DNA from: Clostridia bacterium
GTDB taxonomy: Bacteria > Bacillota > Clostridia > Oscillospirales > Acutalibacteraceae
Direction of reading: 5' to 3'
Length of the DNA stretch: 64,000 bases
NCBI GenBank assembly: GCA_017410605.1
Contig: JAFQQN010000002.1
Coordinates: forward strand, 1-64,000
A program made the position numbers and the translations under genes. The first letter of the stretch is position 1; every line of letters starts with the position of its first letter. Below, one piece after another: positions 36,342-45,052 of the stretch. Under the pieces are notes generated by a model, which was given only the letters and a program-made list of their open reading frames with translations, did no database searches and was not told where the DNA came from.

Positions 36342-37745
36342 ATGTTCGACTATAAAGTTAAAATAGGTCTGGCACCTATGCGACGTGACACAACCGATCG
36401 CCCCAGAGGAACCTTTTTAACCTGGTATTCTGCAGAAGAGCGCGGTCACCGTTTTGTTGACTATATTGAAAAGAATTTCAGTAGCGAAAACGTTGAATTT
36501 GTAGATATTAAGGGAATCGGAATAGAGGACCTTATGTTTAACGCAGAATCTGCCGAACAGGTTATAGAGCGCTTTAAGGCGGAAAAGGTTGATGCAGTTT
36601 TTATTATTAACTGTAATTTTGGTAATGAAGAAATTGCGGCAGATGTTGCCAAGGCTCTTGGTAAGCCTGTGCTTTTGTGGGCACCTTTAGATGATGAATA
36701 TTATGTTGACGGAATGCGTCCTACCGATTCACAGTGCGGTCTTTTCGGCGTTTCAAGACAGATGCAACGCTTCCATATTCCTTTCTCTCATCTTCCTTGC
36801 TGTAGGGTAGAGTCAGAGGAATTTGCAAAGGGTTTTGATAGCTTTGTGCGTGTTGTATGCATGGTTAAAAACTTCACCGGAATGCGTGTAGGACAGGTTG
36901 GCGCCCGTCCGGCTCCCTTCTTCTCGGTTATCTGGAACGAGGGCGAGCTTATGGAGAAGTTTGGTATTAAGCTTATTCCTATTAATTTCGCTATGATTGA
37001 GCAAAGAATGAATGCGGTTTTACAGGAGTATCCCGACGAGGTTAAGGATATTGAAAATTATATCCTTGAAAATTACCGTTTAGACGAGCTTACACCACCT
37101 TACATTAACCGAATGGCATCTCTTGCTGTAATGTATAAACGCCTCTTTGAGGAATTTAACTTAGATATTATTTCGGCCGAATGTTGGACGGCAACCCCCG
37201 TTATGTTTGACGGTCTGGCTCCTTGTGCTGTTTACGGAATACTTAATGATATGGGTTATCTTATTTCTTGTGAGAGCGATATACACTGCGCCCTTACAAT
37301 GGCACTTTTAAAATGTGCAACCCTTGGCAAAGGAAAACCCTTGTTTGGCGAGTTTACCGTGCGCCACCCTGAAAACAAAAATGCAGAGCTTCTCTGGCAC
37401 TGTGGACCATTCCCGCTTTCCCAAAAGGCTCCCGACAGTGAAGCAAGGCTTGTTAATCAGCGTGAGTGGTTTAGGGCTAAGGACGGTACATATACCGTGG
37501 CCCGAATGGACCAAGAAAGCGGAAACTATATGCTTTTGCCCCTTGTTTGTCATACAACCCCCGGTCCTAAGACCCACGGTACATATATCTGGGGTGAGTT
37601 TGAAGACCTTCAGAAAATTGAGGACCGTCTTATTGATGGGCCTTACATCCACCACTTTGTTGAGATAGAGGGAGATTACCGTAAAGAACTTTCTGAGTTC
37701 ACAAAGTATTTTCCCAATCTTAAAATAGATAAATCAATCGGTTAA
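36342..37745 (+). CDS. L-fucose/L-arabinose isomerase-like protein
   Basis: A 467-residue member of the fucose/arabinose isomerase superfamily, which interconverts aldoses and ketoses with Mn. Expected metal ligands are seen: Glu near 280 in SAECWTATP, the acidic pair in CESDIHCAL near 311, and a late His in KTHGTYIWGEF. It is shorter than FucI (about 590), so the sugar is not predictable. Strong ribosome site cggaggt. First gene of the operon under the RpiR promoter. Arginine is mostly CGT/CGC, unlike nearby biosynthetic genes, suggesting high expression. Confidence 0.82.
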   Translation: MFDYKVKIGLAPMRRDTTDRPRGTFLTWYSAEERGHRFVDYIEKNFSSENVEFVDIKGIGIEDLMFNAESAEQVIERFKAEKVDAVFIINCNFGNEEIAADVAKALGKPVLLWAPLDDEYYVDGMRPTDSQCGLFGVSRQMQRFHIPFSHLPCCRVESEEFAKGFDSFVRVVCMVKNFTGMRVGQVGARPAPFFSVIWNEGELMEKFGIKLIPINFAMIEQRMNAVLQEYPDEVKDIENYILENYRLDELTPPYINRMASLAVMYKRLFEEFNLDIISAECWTATPVMFDGLAPCAVYGILNDMGYLISCESDIHCALTMALLKCATLGKGKPLFGEFTVRHPENKNAELLWHCGPFPLSQKAPDSEARLVNQREWFRAKDGTYTVARMDQESGNYMLLPLVCHTTPGPKTHGTYIWGEFEDLQKIEDRLIDGPYIHHFVEIEGDYRKELSEFTKYFPNLKIDKSIG

Positions 37746-37764
37746 ACCGAAAGGAGAATAAATT

Positions 37765-39201
37765 ATGAATTATCAGATGAACGAATTTCTTTTCGCAATG
37801 ATTCTGACAGAGGTTGAAGATGCAGTTGGTATTGAAAACTGTTCAACCCGTCAAATCGACAAGGTTACCCATAGCGTGGACTATTATTGGCTTTCACGTA
37901 TGTGGGCTGACCGTGGTTGCCGTATGCCTGAGGCAGATATTATTGTTTGCCCTAAGGATGCAACCGAGGTTTCCAAGGTAGTTAAGATTGCTAACTACTA
38001 TAAGCTTCCCGTTACCACTTGGGGTGCCGGTGGCGGAACTCAGGGCGGTGCTATTCCTGTTTGCGGCGGTATTATTATTGATACCAAGCGCATGAACCAA
38101 ATTTATGAAGTAAATACCGAGGGTATGTACATAGAGTGCGGTACCGGTGCTATTTATAAGCACATTGAGTATGCCGCAAACGAGGTTGGAAAGGCTACCA
38201 TGCACTATCCTTCTTCTCTTACTTGTTCCACTGTTGGCGGCTTCTTGGCTCACAGAGGTATAGGTGTTGTTTCTACCAAATATGGTAAGATTGACGATAT
38301 GGTTCTTCAAATGGAGGTTGTTCTTCCTAACGGCGATATTATCAATACTTCTTCTGCTCCCAAGCATGCTGCAGGACCTGACCTTAACCAGATTTTCATT
38401 GGTTCTGAGGGTACTCTTGGTATTATCACTAAGGCTCAGATTCGTATATTCGACCAGCCAGAAGAGCGCCGCTTCCGCGGATTCTTATTCCAGGATATGC
38501 ACGGTGCTTTCCAGGCTTCAAGAGAACTTTTACAAAAATTTAAGCCCTCTGTTATGCGTCTTTATGACGAGGCTGAAACAGCTTCTCTTATTAAGAAGAT
38601 TGTTGGCGTTGAGCGCAAGGGTGCTTTTATGAACGTTGCCATTGAAGGCGTTAAAGAAATGGTTGAGGTTGAAGAGAAAATTCTCCTTGAAACCTTTAAA
38701 AAGTATGGCGCAGAAGACCTTGGCAGCGAATACGGTGAAAAATGGTGGAAAGAAAAGATTACATTCTTCTATCCCGGTCATATGATGGATATTCCTCAGA
38801 TGTTTGGTACTATGGATACAATTGCTCCTTACGGAAAGATTGAAGAAATCTATTGGGCTATGAAAGAAGCTATTGAAACCAACTTCCCTCAGGCTAAGTT
38901 TATTGCTCACTTCTCTCACTGGTATGAGTGGGGCGCAATGGTATACGACCGCTTTATTATTGAGGGTAAGGACGTACCCCAGGATCCTGTAGAGGCTCTT
39001 CGTTTGCACCAGGCAGTATGGACCTGCGGTGTTCGTGCAGCCTTAGCTCACGGCGGTGTTGTTAATGACCACCACGGTGTTGGTATTAAGCTTGGCCGTC
39101 TTATGAAAGAACAGTATGGTCCTGCTATGCAGGTATTTGAAGGTCTTAAAAAGCAGCTTGACCCCAACGGCATTATGAATCCGTTTAAGCTTGGCTTATA
39201 A
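37765..39201 (+). CDS. GlcD-type FAD-linked dehydrogenase (VAO/PCMH family)
   Basis: A 478-residue flavoprotein. The FAD-binding-4 domain (about 55-190) has WGAGGGTQGGAIPVCGGI, and HYPSSLTCSTVGGFLAHRGIGV. The cap domain ends with DHHGVGIKL near residue 434, the active-site segment seen in glycolate/lactate dehydrogenases and alkyl-DHAP synthase. Family members oxidise 2-hydroxy acids or hydroxyl groups of sugars. With a Fe-S protein next and an ETF at the operon end, electrons most likely go to the ETF, as in LDH-Etf complexes; the substrate is unknown. Ribosome site aaggag. Confidence 0.85.
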   Translation: MNYQMNEFLFAMILTEVEDAVGIENCSTRQIDKVTHSVDYYWLSRMWADRGCRMPEADIIVCPKDATEVSKVVKIANYYKLPVTTWGAGGGTQGGAIPVCGGIIIDTKRMNQIYEVNTEGMYIECGTGAIYKHIEYAANEVGKATMHYPSSLTCSTVGGFLAHRGIGVVSTKYGKIDDMVLQMEVVLPNGDIINTSSAPKHAAGPDLNQIFIGSEGTLGIITKAQIRIFDQPEERRFRGFLFQDMHGAFQASRELLQKFKPSVMRLYDEAETASLIKKIVGVERKGAFMNVAIEGVKEMVEVEEKILLETFKKYGAEDLGSEYGEKWWKEKITFFYPGHMMDIPQMFGTMDTIAPYGKIEEIYWAMKEAIETNFPQAKFIAHFSHWYEWGAMVYDRFIIEGKDVPQDPVEALRLHQAVWTCGVRAALAHGGVVNDHHGVGIKLGRLMKEQYGPAMQVFEGLKKQLDPNGIMNPFKLGL

Positions 39202-39221
39202 TTTGAGGGAGGTAGAATCTT

Positions 39222-40307
39222 ATGATTATGTCTGATAAAGTTAAAAAGCATGTTGACTCCTGCCGTTTTTGCTGGATGTGTCACCACATTTGCCCCGTAG
39301 GTAATGCAACCGGTCAGGAAAGAAACACTGCAAGAGCAAGAGCTCTTGGAATTTCTCTTGTAAACCGCGAGGCTATTGACCTTAGCGAAATTATGGATAA
39401 CATTTATGAGTGTGCTACCTGTGGTGCTTGCGTACACGATTGCATTACCGGTTGGGATCCCGTTATGTTTACCAAAGAAACCCGTTTACAGGCAGCTCTT
39501 GACGGTAAGCTTCCCGAATATATTGAAAAGCTTGTAGATAACTGCCTTAATATAGGTAATGCTTACGGAAAAACCGCAGTTTGTGATACACTTGCCGCTT
39601 CTAAGGCTAACCACAGTGCAAAAACCGATACACTTTTACTTCTTGGTACAGATGCTACATATATGGCTTGCGAACAGGGCAATAAGGCTATTAAGGTTCT
39701 TGAAAAGGCCGGCGTTAGCTTTACTGTTTTAGAAAATGAGCCTGATAGCGGTGCTCAGCTTGACTTCCTTATTGGTGCCGCTGATGAAACCAAGAAACAG
39801 ATGGAAACCCTTAAAGACGCCGTTGCCGGTTACAAAACCGTTGTTGTTTATGACCCTGCAGATGCAAAGACTATTAAGCAAACCTATAAGGAATACGGCA
39901 TTGAGGTTGATGCCGATGTTGTAACCTACACTTCTTTTGTGGCTGAACTAGTTGAAAGCGGTAAACTTGAGGCTAAAAACAGTGGCAAAGATGTTGTTTT
40001 CCAAGACCCCTTCCAGCTTGCAAGAGATCTTGAAGAAACCGAACCCGCAAGAACTGTTGTTTCTGCTTTTGCTTGTCTTACCGAGTTTCTTCTTAACAGA
40101 GGTGAAACTGTTTGGGCAGGTAACATTCTTATGGCACAGTATATGCCTAAGGTTATTGAAGAGGTTGCTAAGCGCAGAATTTTCAATGCTAAGAGCATTG
40201 GTCAGAGCGTTATTGTTACTGCAAGTGTTTCCGAATACACTGCACTTAAAGCGGTTGCAGGTGACGATGTTGAAATTCTTTCTCTCGAAGACTTGATTTT
40301 AGCATAA
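39222..40307 (+). CDS. (Fe-S) protein with two 4Fe-4S clusters, GlcF/HdrC-like N-terminus
   Basis: A 361-residue protein with two cysteine sets: Cys14, 17, 20, 24 (CRFCWMCHHICP) and Cys64, 67, 70, 74 (CATCGACVHDC), the arrangement of glycolate-oxidase Fe-S subunits. The C-terminal 280 residues are soluble but lack the CCG motifs of GlcF or HdrB, so the second half is unusual. It is 20 bases after the FAD dehydrogenase and is probably its electron-relay subunit. Start ATG at 39222 follows gggagg by nine bases. Confidence 0.82.
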   Translation: MIMSDKVKKHVDSCRFCWMCHHICPVGNATGQERNTARARALGISLVNREAIDLSEIMDNIYECATCGACVHDCITGWDPVMFTKETRLQAALDGKLPEYIEKLVDNCLNIGNAYGKTAVCDTLAASKANHSAKTDTLLLLGTDATYMACEQGNKAIKVLEKAGVSFTVLENEPDSGAQLDFLIGAADETKKQMETLKDAVAGYKTVVVYDPADAKTIKQTYKEYGIEVDADVVTYTSFVAELVESGKLEAKNSGKDVVFQDPFQLARDLEETEPARTVVSAFACLTEFLLNRGETVWAGNILMAQYMPKVIEEVAKRRIFNAKSIGQSVIVTASVSEYTALKAVAGDDVEILSLEDLILA

Positions 40308-40319
40308 GGAGGTTTTAAA

Positions 40320-41159
40320 ATGTTAGTATCCTTACAAGAAATTATAGGTCTTGCAGAAAAAGGCAATTTTTGTATTCCTGCTTTTAATGTTTATAATATT
40401 GAAACTGTTATGGGTGTTATTGATGCCGCTGAAGAGGCTAAGGCCCCTGTAATTATTCAGGTTTACCCCCGCCTTATTAACGAACAGGTTGGTTATTATC
40501 TGGCTCCTGTTATTCTGGCTGCTGCTAAGAAAGCATCTGTTCCGGTTTGCTTCCACTTAGACCACGGTCCCTCCGAAATGGAGGTTATTAAAACCCTTCG
40601 TCTTGGTGCATCGGGAATTATGATTGACGGCTCTGCCCATGACTATGAAGAGAATGTTAAGCTCACAAAACACATTGTAGATATTTGTTCTGCTATTGGT
40701 GTTGGTGTAGAGGGTGAGCTTGGTCACGTTGGCAGTGTTAACGACGATGCTATGGAGGAATATACTGACCCCGATGAGGCCGCAGAATTTGTTAAGGCTA
40801 CAGGAGTAACCTGTCTTGCAGTGCTTATCGGCAATGCACACGGCCACTATAAAAAGACACCTAAGCTTGATATTGAAAGGGTAAAGGCTATCAGAGAAAA
40901 GACAGGCGGAATTCCTCTTGTTCTTCATGGTGGCTCGGGTATTCCCGACGAGCAGGTTAAGGCCGCTATTGCTGCAGGTGTTCGCAAAATGAACATTGGT
41001 ACTGATGTTTGCTGTGCTTTTGCAGAGGGAACAAGCGGTTCACTTAATGACCCCAATCGCCATCCTGCCATTGATATGTATATGAAACCGGCTATTGAAA
41101 CGGTTAAAAAACTTGCTCTTAATAAAATTGAGCTCGTTGGCGCAAAAGGGAAGGCTTAA
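40320..41159 (+). CDS. Class II ketose-bisphosphate aldolase
   Basis: A 279-residue zinc aldolase of the FbaA/GatY/IolJ family. The catalytic Asp81 and zinc His82 are in CFHLDHGPSE; further zinc and phosphate sites are EGELGHVG, LVLHGGSGIP and KMNIGTDVCCAF. It cleaves a ketose phosphate to dihydroxyacetone phosphate and an aldehyde. Next to a PfkB kinase and an IolB-like protein, an IolJ-like role on a deoxy-keto-gluconate phosphate is possible, but tagatose- or fructose-type substrates cannot be excluded. Confidence 0.85.
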   Translation: MLVSLQEIIGLAEKGNFCIPAFNVYNIETVMGVIDAAEEAKAPVIIQVYPRLINEQVGYYLAPVILAAAKKASVPVCFHLDHGPSEMEVIKTLRLGASGIMIDGSAHDYEENVKLTKHIVDICSAIGVGVEGELGHVGSVNDDAMEEYTDPDEAAEFVKATGVTCLAVLIGNAHGHYKKTPKLDIERVKAIREKTGGIPLVLHGGSGIPDEQVKAAIAAGVRKMNIGTDVCCAFAEGTSGSLNDPNRHPAIDMYMKPAIETVKKLALNKIELVGAKGKA

Positions 41160-41162
41160 ACT

Positions 41163-42073
41163 ATGAGTAAAATAGTAGGAATAGGCGCTAATGTTTTTGA
41201 CACCTTATATAATATCCCTACTTACCCAACTGAAGATACTAAATGAGAGCCACCGCCAGTAAAACTGCTGGCGGAGGCCCTGTTGCTACAGGTCTTGTTG
41301 CGGCTCAAAAATTGGGTGAGGATACTGCTTATATCGGTGTTTTATCTGATGATAACGGCGGCAGGTTTTTAAAAGAAGATTTTGAAAAGTACGGTGTTAA
41401 TACCGACCTCATAGAGGTTAAAAAAGGATACCGTTCCTTTGCTTCGGTTTTATGGCTTTGTGCTGACACAGCAACCCGTACCTGTGTTTTCGATAAGGGA
41501 GATTTACCGCCTCTTACACTGAATGATGCTCAAAAACAAGCAGTTAAAGATGCCGAAATGCTTATGGTAGACGGTAACGAAATGTCTGCGGCGGTTGAAG
41601 CGGCAAAAATAGCCAAAGAAAACGGTACGACAGTTTTGTATGATTGCGGCGGACTTTACGACGGAGTAGAAAAGCTTCTAGCCTTAACCGATATTATGAT
41701 TCCCTCTGAAGAATTTGCTATGGGTCATACAGGCTGCAATAATGCCGAAGAGGCCGCAAAGGCTTTATTTGAAAAATATTCACCTAAGGTGGTTGTTGTT
41801 ACACAGGGTAAAAGAGGCGGCTTGCTTTTTGACGGTAAGCAGTGTATTTCTTATCCCATTTATCCCGCCGAGGTGGTTGATTCTAACGGTTCGGGCGATG
41901 TTTTCCACGGTGCTTTTGCTGCCGCTGTTGTTAAAGGCTACGATTTTGAAAAGTGCTGTCATTTTTCCAGCGCTGTTTCGGCTATTAAATGTACCGGTGT
42001 GGGAGCAAGAGAAAGCGTTCCCAATTTTGAAATAGTTAAAAAATATTTAAAGGAGAATGGCTATGTCTTATAA
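41163..42073 (+). pseudogene. PfkB family sugar kinase, frame interrupted near 41243
   Basis: Residues 1-27 (MSKIVGIGANVFDTLYNIPTYP...) are read from the ATG at 41163 and end at TGA 41244-41246. The rest continues in the +2 frame from 41243 to 42073 (276 residues, starting MRATASKTAGGGP), with the PfkB signature DSNGSGDVFHGAF. One extra A in the AAA run at 41241-41243 joins both parts into one normal kinase of about 303 residues. The stop and the internal ATG overlap as ATGA, so the C-terminal part could be translated by coupling, yet it would lack the substrate-binding first strand. Real frameshift, sequence error or split gene are all possible; the flanking genes are intact. Confidence 0.8.
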
Positions 42074-42857
42074 AAAAGCCTATGTTCCTGCCAACGGATA
42101 CACCCCTATTTGTAAAATAGGTGAGTGTAGCCTTAAGAAGCTTGAGTTTGGTATTATTGAGCTGGAAGCAGGTCAGTCATTAAAGTTTAATACAGAGGAT
42201 AAAGAAACCGCTTTTATTATGCTTGAGGGCCATTGCGATGTTGCATTTGGTGATACAAAGTGGGAAAATATTGGTAACAGAAACACTGTTTTTGAAAACC
42301 GTAAAGCAGAAAGCTTTTATATGCCTAAGGAAATTGAGTTTGTAATTACTGCAATTGACCACATTAAAATTGCTGTTTGTGCAACACCTGTTGCAGAAAA
42401 AACCGAGCCTCAGGTTTTAAGGGAAGACCATGTTGTTTTGAAGCTTTTGGGTGAACAGCCTTATCAAAGAGAAACAAGCTTTATTATTGACGGTAATTCT
42501 AATGCTAAGGTCCTTACCATTGGTGAGGCCTATGTTACTGAGGGTAACTGGGCAGGATTTCCACCCCATAAGCACGATGAAAATAATATGCCTAAAGAGT
42601 GCATCGCCGAGGAAATTTATTATTTCCTTTTCGAGCCTAAGCAGGGCTTTGGTGTTCAGTGTCTTTATACCTCTGACGGCAAGGTTGATGAGGCTTATCG
42701 CGTTAAGAACGATGAACTTGTTGAGTTTCCCTTTGGTTATCACACAACCGTTGCAACTCCCGGTTATCAAACATATTTTCTGTGGTTGATGGCGGGGGAT
42801 TATCAAGGCTTTAACAGAAGCAGTGACCCTGACCACGAATGGATTGAAAAGAGATAG
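42063..42857 (+). CDS. IolB/KduI family isomerase
   Basis: A 264-residue bicupin like 5-deoxy-glucuronate isomerase IolB. The metal-binding motif PPHKHDENNMPKECIAEEIYYF and the later FGYHTTVATPGYQTYFLW match the family. IolB converts 5-deoxy-glucuronate to 2-deoxy-5-keto-gluconate ahead of an IolC kinase and IolJ aldolase, a set mirrored here, but no iolD, iolE or iolG is present, so the true substrate may be another uronate or deoxysugar. The ATG at 42063 follows ggagaatgg and overlaps the end of the kinase by 11 bases. Confidence 0.8.
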   Translation: MSYKKAYVPANGYTPICKIGECSLKKLEFGIIELEAGQSLKFNTEDKETAFIMLEGHCDVAFGDTKWENIGNRNTVFENRKAESFYMPKEIEFVITAIDHIKIAVCATPVAEKTEPQVLREDHVVLKLLGEQPYQRETSFIIDGNSNAKVLTIGEAYVTEGNWAGFPPHKHDENNMPKECIAEEIYYFLFEPKQGFGVQCLYTSDGKVDEAYRVKNDELVEFPFGYHTTVATPGYQTYFLWLMAGDYQGFNRSSDPDHEWIEKR

Positions 42858-42867
42858 TTTTCCGAAA

Positions 42868-42892
42868 AGCGATGCCTGAAAAGACATCGCTG
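42868..42892 (+). other. Intra-operon hairpin
   Basis: AGCGATG (42868-42874) pairs with CATCGCT (42885-42891) in the 60-base gap between the IolB-like gene and the next gene. No T-run follows, so it may set differential stability of the message. Confidence 0.45.
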
Positions 42893-42917
42893 TTTCGATT
42901 TAATAAGAGGTTATTTT

Positions 42918-43568
42918 ATGATAAATAAACTTAAAAAACTTAACCCCGATTTGCCTTTTTATAGCGTTACAGATGAAGAATTTTCTAGCTTTGGAAGGGT
43001 TTTAAATAACCTTTCTACCGACGGATTTTTATACGAGGCCGAAAAGCTTGATTACCCGAAAGAGGGAAGTATATATTTACCCTCTGTTCGAAATCTTGAA
43101 AGTGTAGCAGAGGCAAAGAAAATTATTAACGAAATTTACGGTGAAATGCCGACCCAGATGGGTTGTTGTTATGGGTATAATAGCTTGATGAATGCCACAG
43201 AATGGCACACCTCAAGTGAAGTTAACATAGCTGCTACAGATTTAGTTCTTATTTTGGGCCACCTTTGGGATATAGAAAATAAGAAAATAGCTTCTTCCTG
43301 CTTTAAGGCTTTCTTTGTTCCAAAGGGAACCGCTATAGAGGTTTATGCTACTACACTTCATTTTTGCCCTTGTCAGGTAAGTGATGATGGGTTTAACTGT
43401 ATTGTATGTCTTCCAAAGGAAACAAATACACCCTTGGAGGGAAAGCCTAACGAGCCACTGTTGTTTAGAAAAAACAAGTGGATTATAGCCCATAATGAAA
43501 ACAAGGCGCTTATTGACCGTGGTGTTGTTGCGGGAATTAGCGGAGTAAACTTTAAGGTGAACTATTAA
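42918..43568 (+). CDS. DUF4867 family protein
   Basis: A 216-residue protein matching DUF4867, an uncharacterised cupin-like family found in sugar operons of Firmicutes. A possible metal site is TEWHTSSEVNIA with His and Glu, and TTLHFCPCQVSDDGF with His and two Cys. The body looks like a mutarotase- or ureidoglycolate-lyase-type beta barrel. Its place between IolB-like and FGGY genes says it handles a sugar or sugar acid, perhaps as isomerase or epimerase (inference). Confidence 0.75.
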   Translation: MINKLKKLNPDLPFYSVTDEEFSSFGRVLNNLSTDGFLYEAEKLDYPKEGSIYLPSVRNLESVAEAKKIINEIYGEMPTQMGCCYGYNSLMNATEWHTSSEVNIAATDLVLILGHLWDIENKKIASSCFKAFFVPKGTAIEVYATTLHFCPCQVSDDGFNCIVCLPKETNTPLEGKPNEPLLFRKNKWIIAHNENKALIDRGVVAGISGVNFKVNY

Positions 43569-43578
43569 GGAGTATGTT

Positions 43579-45048
43579 ATGAAATATTTACTTGGAATAG
43601 ATTTTGGCGGAGGCGCTTCTAAGGCCACCCTGCTTTCGGTAGAGGGAAATATTGTGGCAGAAAATACAGTAGAGTACCCAACCTTTTATCCTCAGGTTGG
43701 CGCGGCAGAGCAAAACCCCACCGATTGGATAGAAGCTTTAAAAGAAAATTGTCATGCGTTGCTTCAAAAAAGCAAGGTTTCTGCAGAGGATATTTTAAAC
43801 ATTACGTTGGATTCTGCAACTCACACCTCTCTTGTTTGTGATAAAAACTTTAAACCTCTTAGAAATGCTATACATTGGACAGATACAAGAAGCCGCACTC
43901 AGGCAGATAGGCTTAGAAATAGCCTAGGTGAAGAAATTTTTAAAAAAACCTTTCATAAGCCGGATACTATTTGGACATTGCCGCAGCTTTTGTGGCTTAA
44001 GGAAAACGAACCCGAGGTTTTTGAGAAAATAGAGTACATTTTCTTTGAGAAGGATTATATTAGACATTATCTTACCGGGGTTTTCTGTACCGACTATATT
44101 GAGGCAGAGGGTAGTATGCTTTTTAACTGCAATACCTTTTCTTGGGATGAGGAGCTTTGCGCTCTTGCGGGTGTTAAGGCTTCGTCTTTGCCAACGGTTG
44201 TTAACCCTACCGATGTTATAGGTGCAGTTACTAGAAAGGCAGCCCAGGAAACGGGCCTTAAAGAAGGAACACCTGTTATTTGCGGAACCACTGACACCGT
44301 TATGGAGGTTTTTGCTTCGGGCGCTGTTGAAAAGGGAGATGTTACTGTAAAACTTGCAACGGCAGGAAGAATTTGCGTAATAACCGATAAAGCCTATCCC
44401 GACAGGCACCTTGTTAATTATTCCCATATTGCTAAGGGGCTTTGGTATCCCGGAACAGCTACTAAGGCGGCGGCCTCATCTTACCGCTGGTATAGAGATA
44501 CCTTTGGTGGAGAATATAAGTCCTTAGACCAAGGTGCAGAAAAAATTGAAATTGGAGCAGAGGGGCTTATTTTTCACCCATATCTTAACGGTGAGCTTAC
44601 CCCTTATGCCGACCCAATGCTTTGCGGAAGCTTTACAGGTATTCGTGCAACCCACACAAAGGCTCATTTTACAAGAGCTGTTTTAGAGGGTGTTTCACTT
44701 TCCCTTTTAGATAGTAAATTCTATTTAGATAGTCTTAATATTCCATATAAGTCGGTTGCTACTGCAATAGGTGGAGGAACCAAGGGCAAGCTGTGGCGAC
44801 AAATTACAGCTGACGCTTTGGGCATAGCTTTAAAGGTTACCGAAAGCAGCGATTCTTCTTTTGGTTCGGCTATGCTTGGTGGTATTGCCGCCGGAGTCTT
44901 CTCTGACCCGGCAGATGCTGTTAAAAAATGTGTTAAAGAGGTTGATATAACTTATCCTAACTCTGAAAATACTGCGAAGTACCGTAAGCTTTTTGAAGAC
45001 TATAAAAAAATTCACGATGCTTTAGCACCAATTTATCAGTCGAGGTAA
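43579..45048 (+). CDS. FGGY family sugar kinase, xylulokinase-like
   Basis: A 489-residue kinase with the two actin-like FGGY domains. Visible are GIDFGGGASKATLL (phosphate 1), HWTDTRSRTQ (sugar contact), CGTTDTVMEVF and LATAGRI (phosphate 2), and GGGTKGKLWRQI (adenosine). The substrate could be a ketopentose such as xylulose or a hexulose. A second kinase next to PfkB suggests two phosphorylation steps or two entry sugars in the same pathway. Ribosome site aaggag; five bases separate it from the ETF gene. Confidence 0.87.
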   Translation: MKYLLGIDFGGGASKATLLSVEGNIVAENTVEYPTFYPQVGAAEQNPTDWIEALKENCHALLQKSKVSAEDILNITLDSATHTSLVCDKNFKPLRNAIHWTDTRSRTQADRLRNSLGEEIFKKTFHKPDTIWTLPQLLWLKENEPEVFEKIEYIFFEKDYIRHYLTGVFCTDYIEAEGSMLFNCNTFSWDEELCALAGVKASSLPTVVNPTDVIGAVTRKAAQETGLKEGTPVICGTTDTVMEVFASGAVEKGDVTVKLATAGRICVITDKAYPDRHLVNYSHIAKGLWYPGTATKAAASSYRWYRDTFGGEYKSLDQGAEKIEIGAEGLIFHPYLNGELTPYADPMLCGSFTGIRATHTKAHFTRAVLEGVSLSLLDSKFYLDSLNIPYKSVATAIGGGTKGKLWRQITADALGIALKVTESSDSSFGSAMLGGIAAGVFSDPADAVKKCVKEVDITYPNSENTAKYRKLFEDYKKIHDALAPIYQSR

Positions 45049-45052
45049 CTAA

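Noticed and set aside
37308..37668. Long ORFs on both strands within the isomerase gene
   Set aside because: They are out-of-frame products of the strongly coding isomerase sequence.
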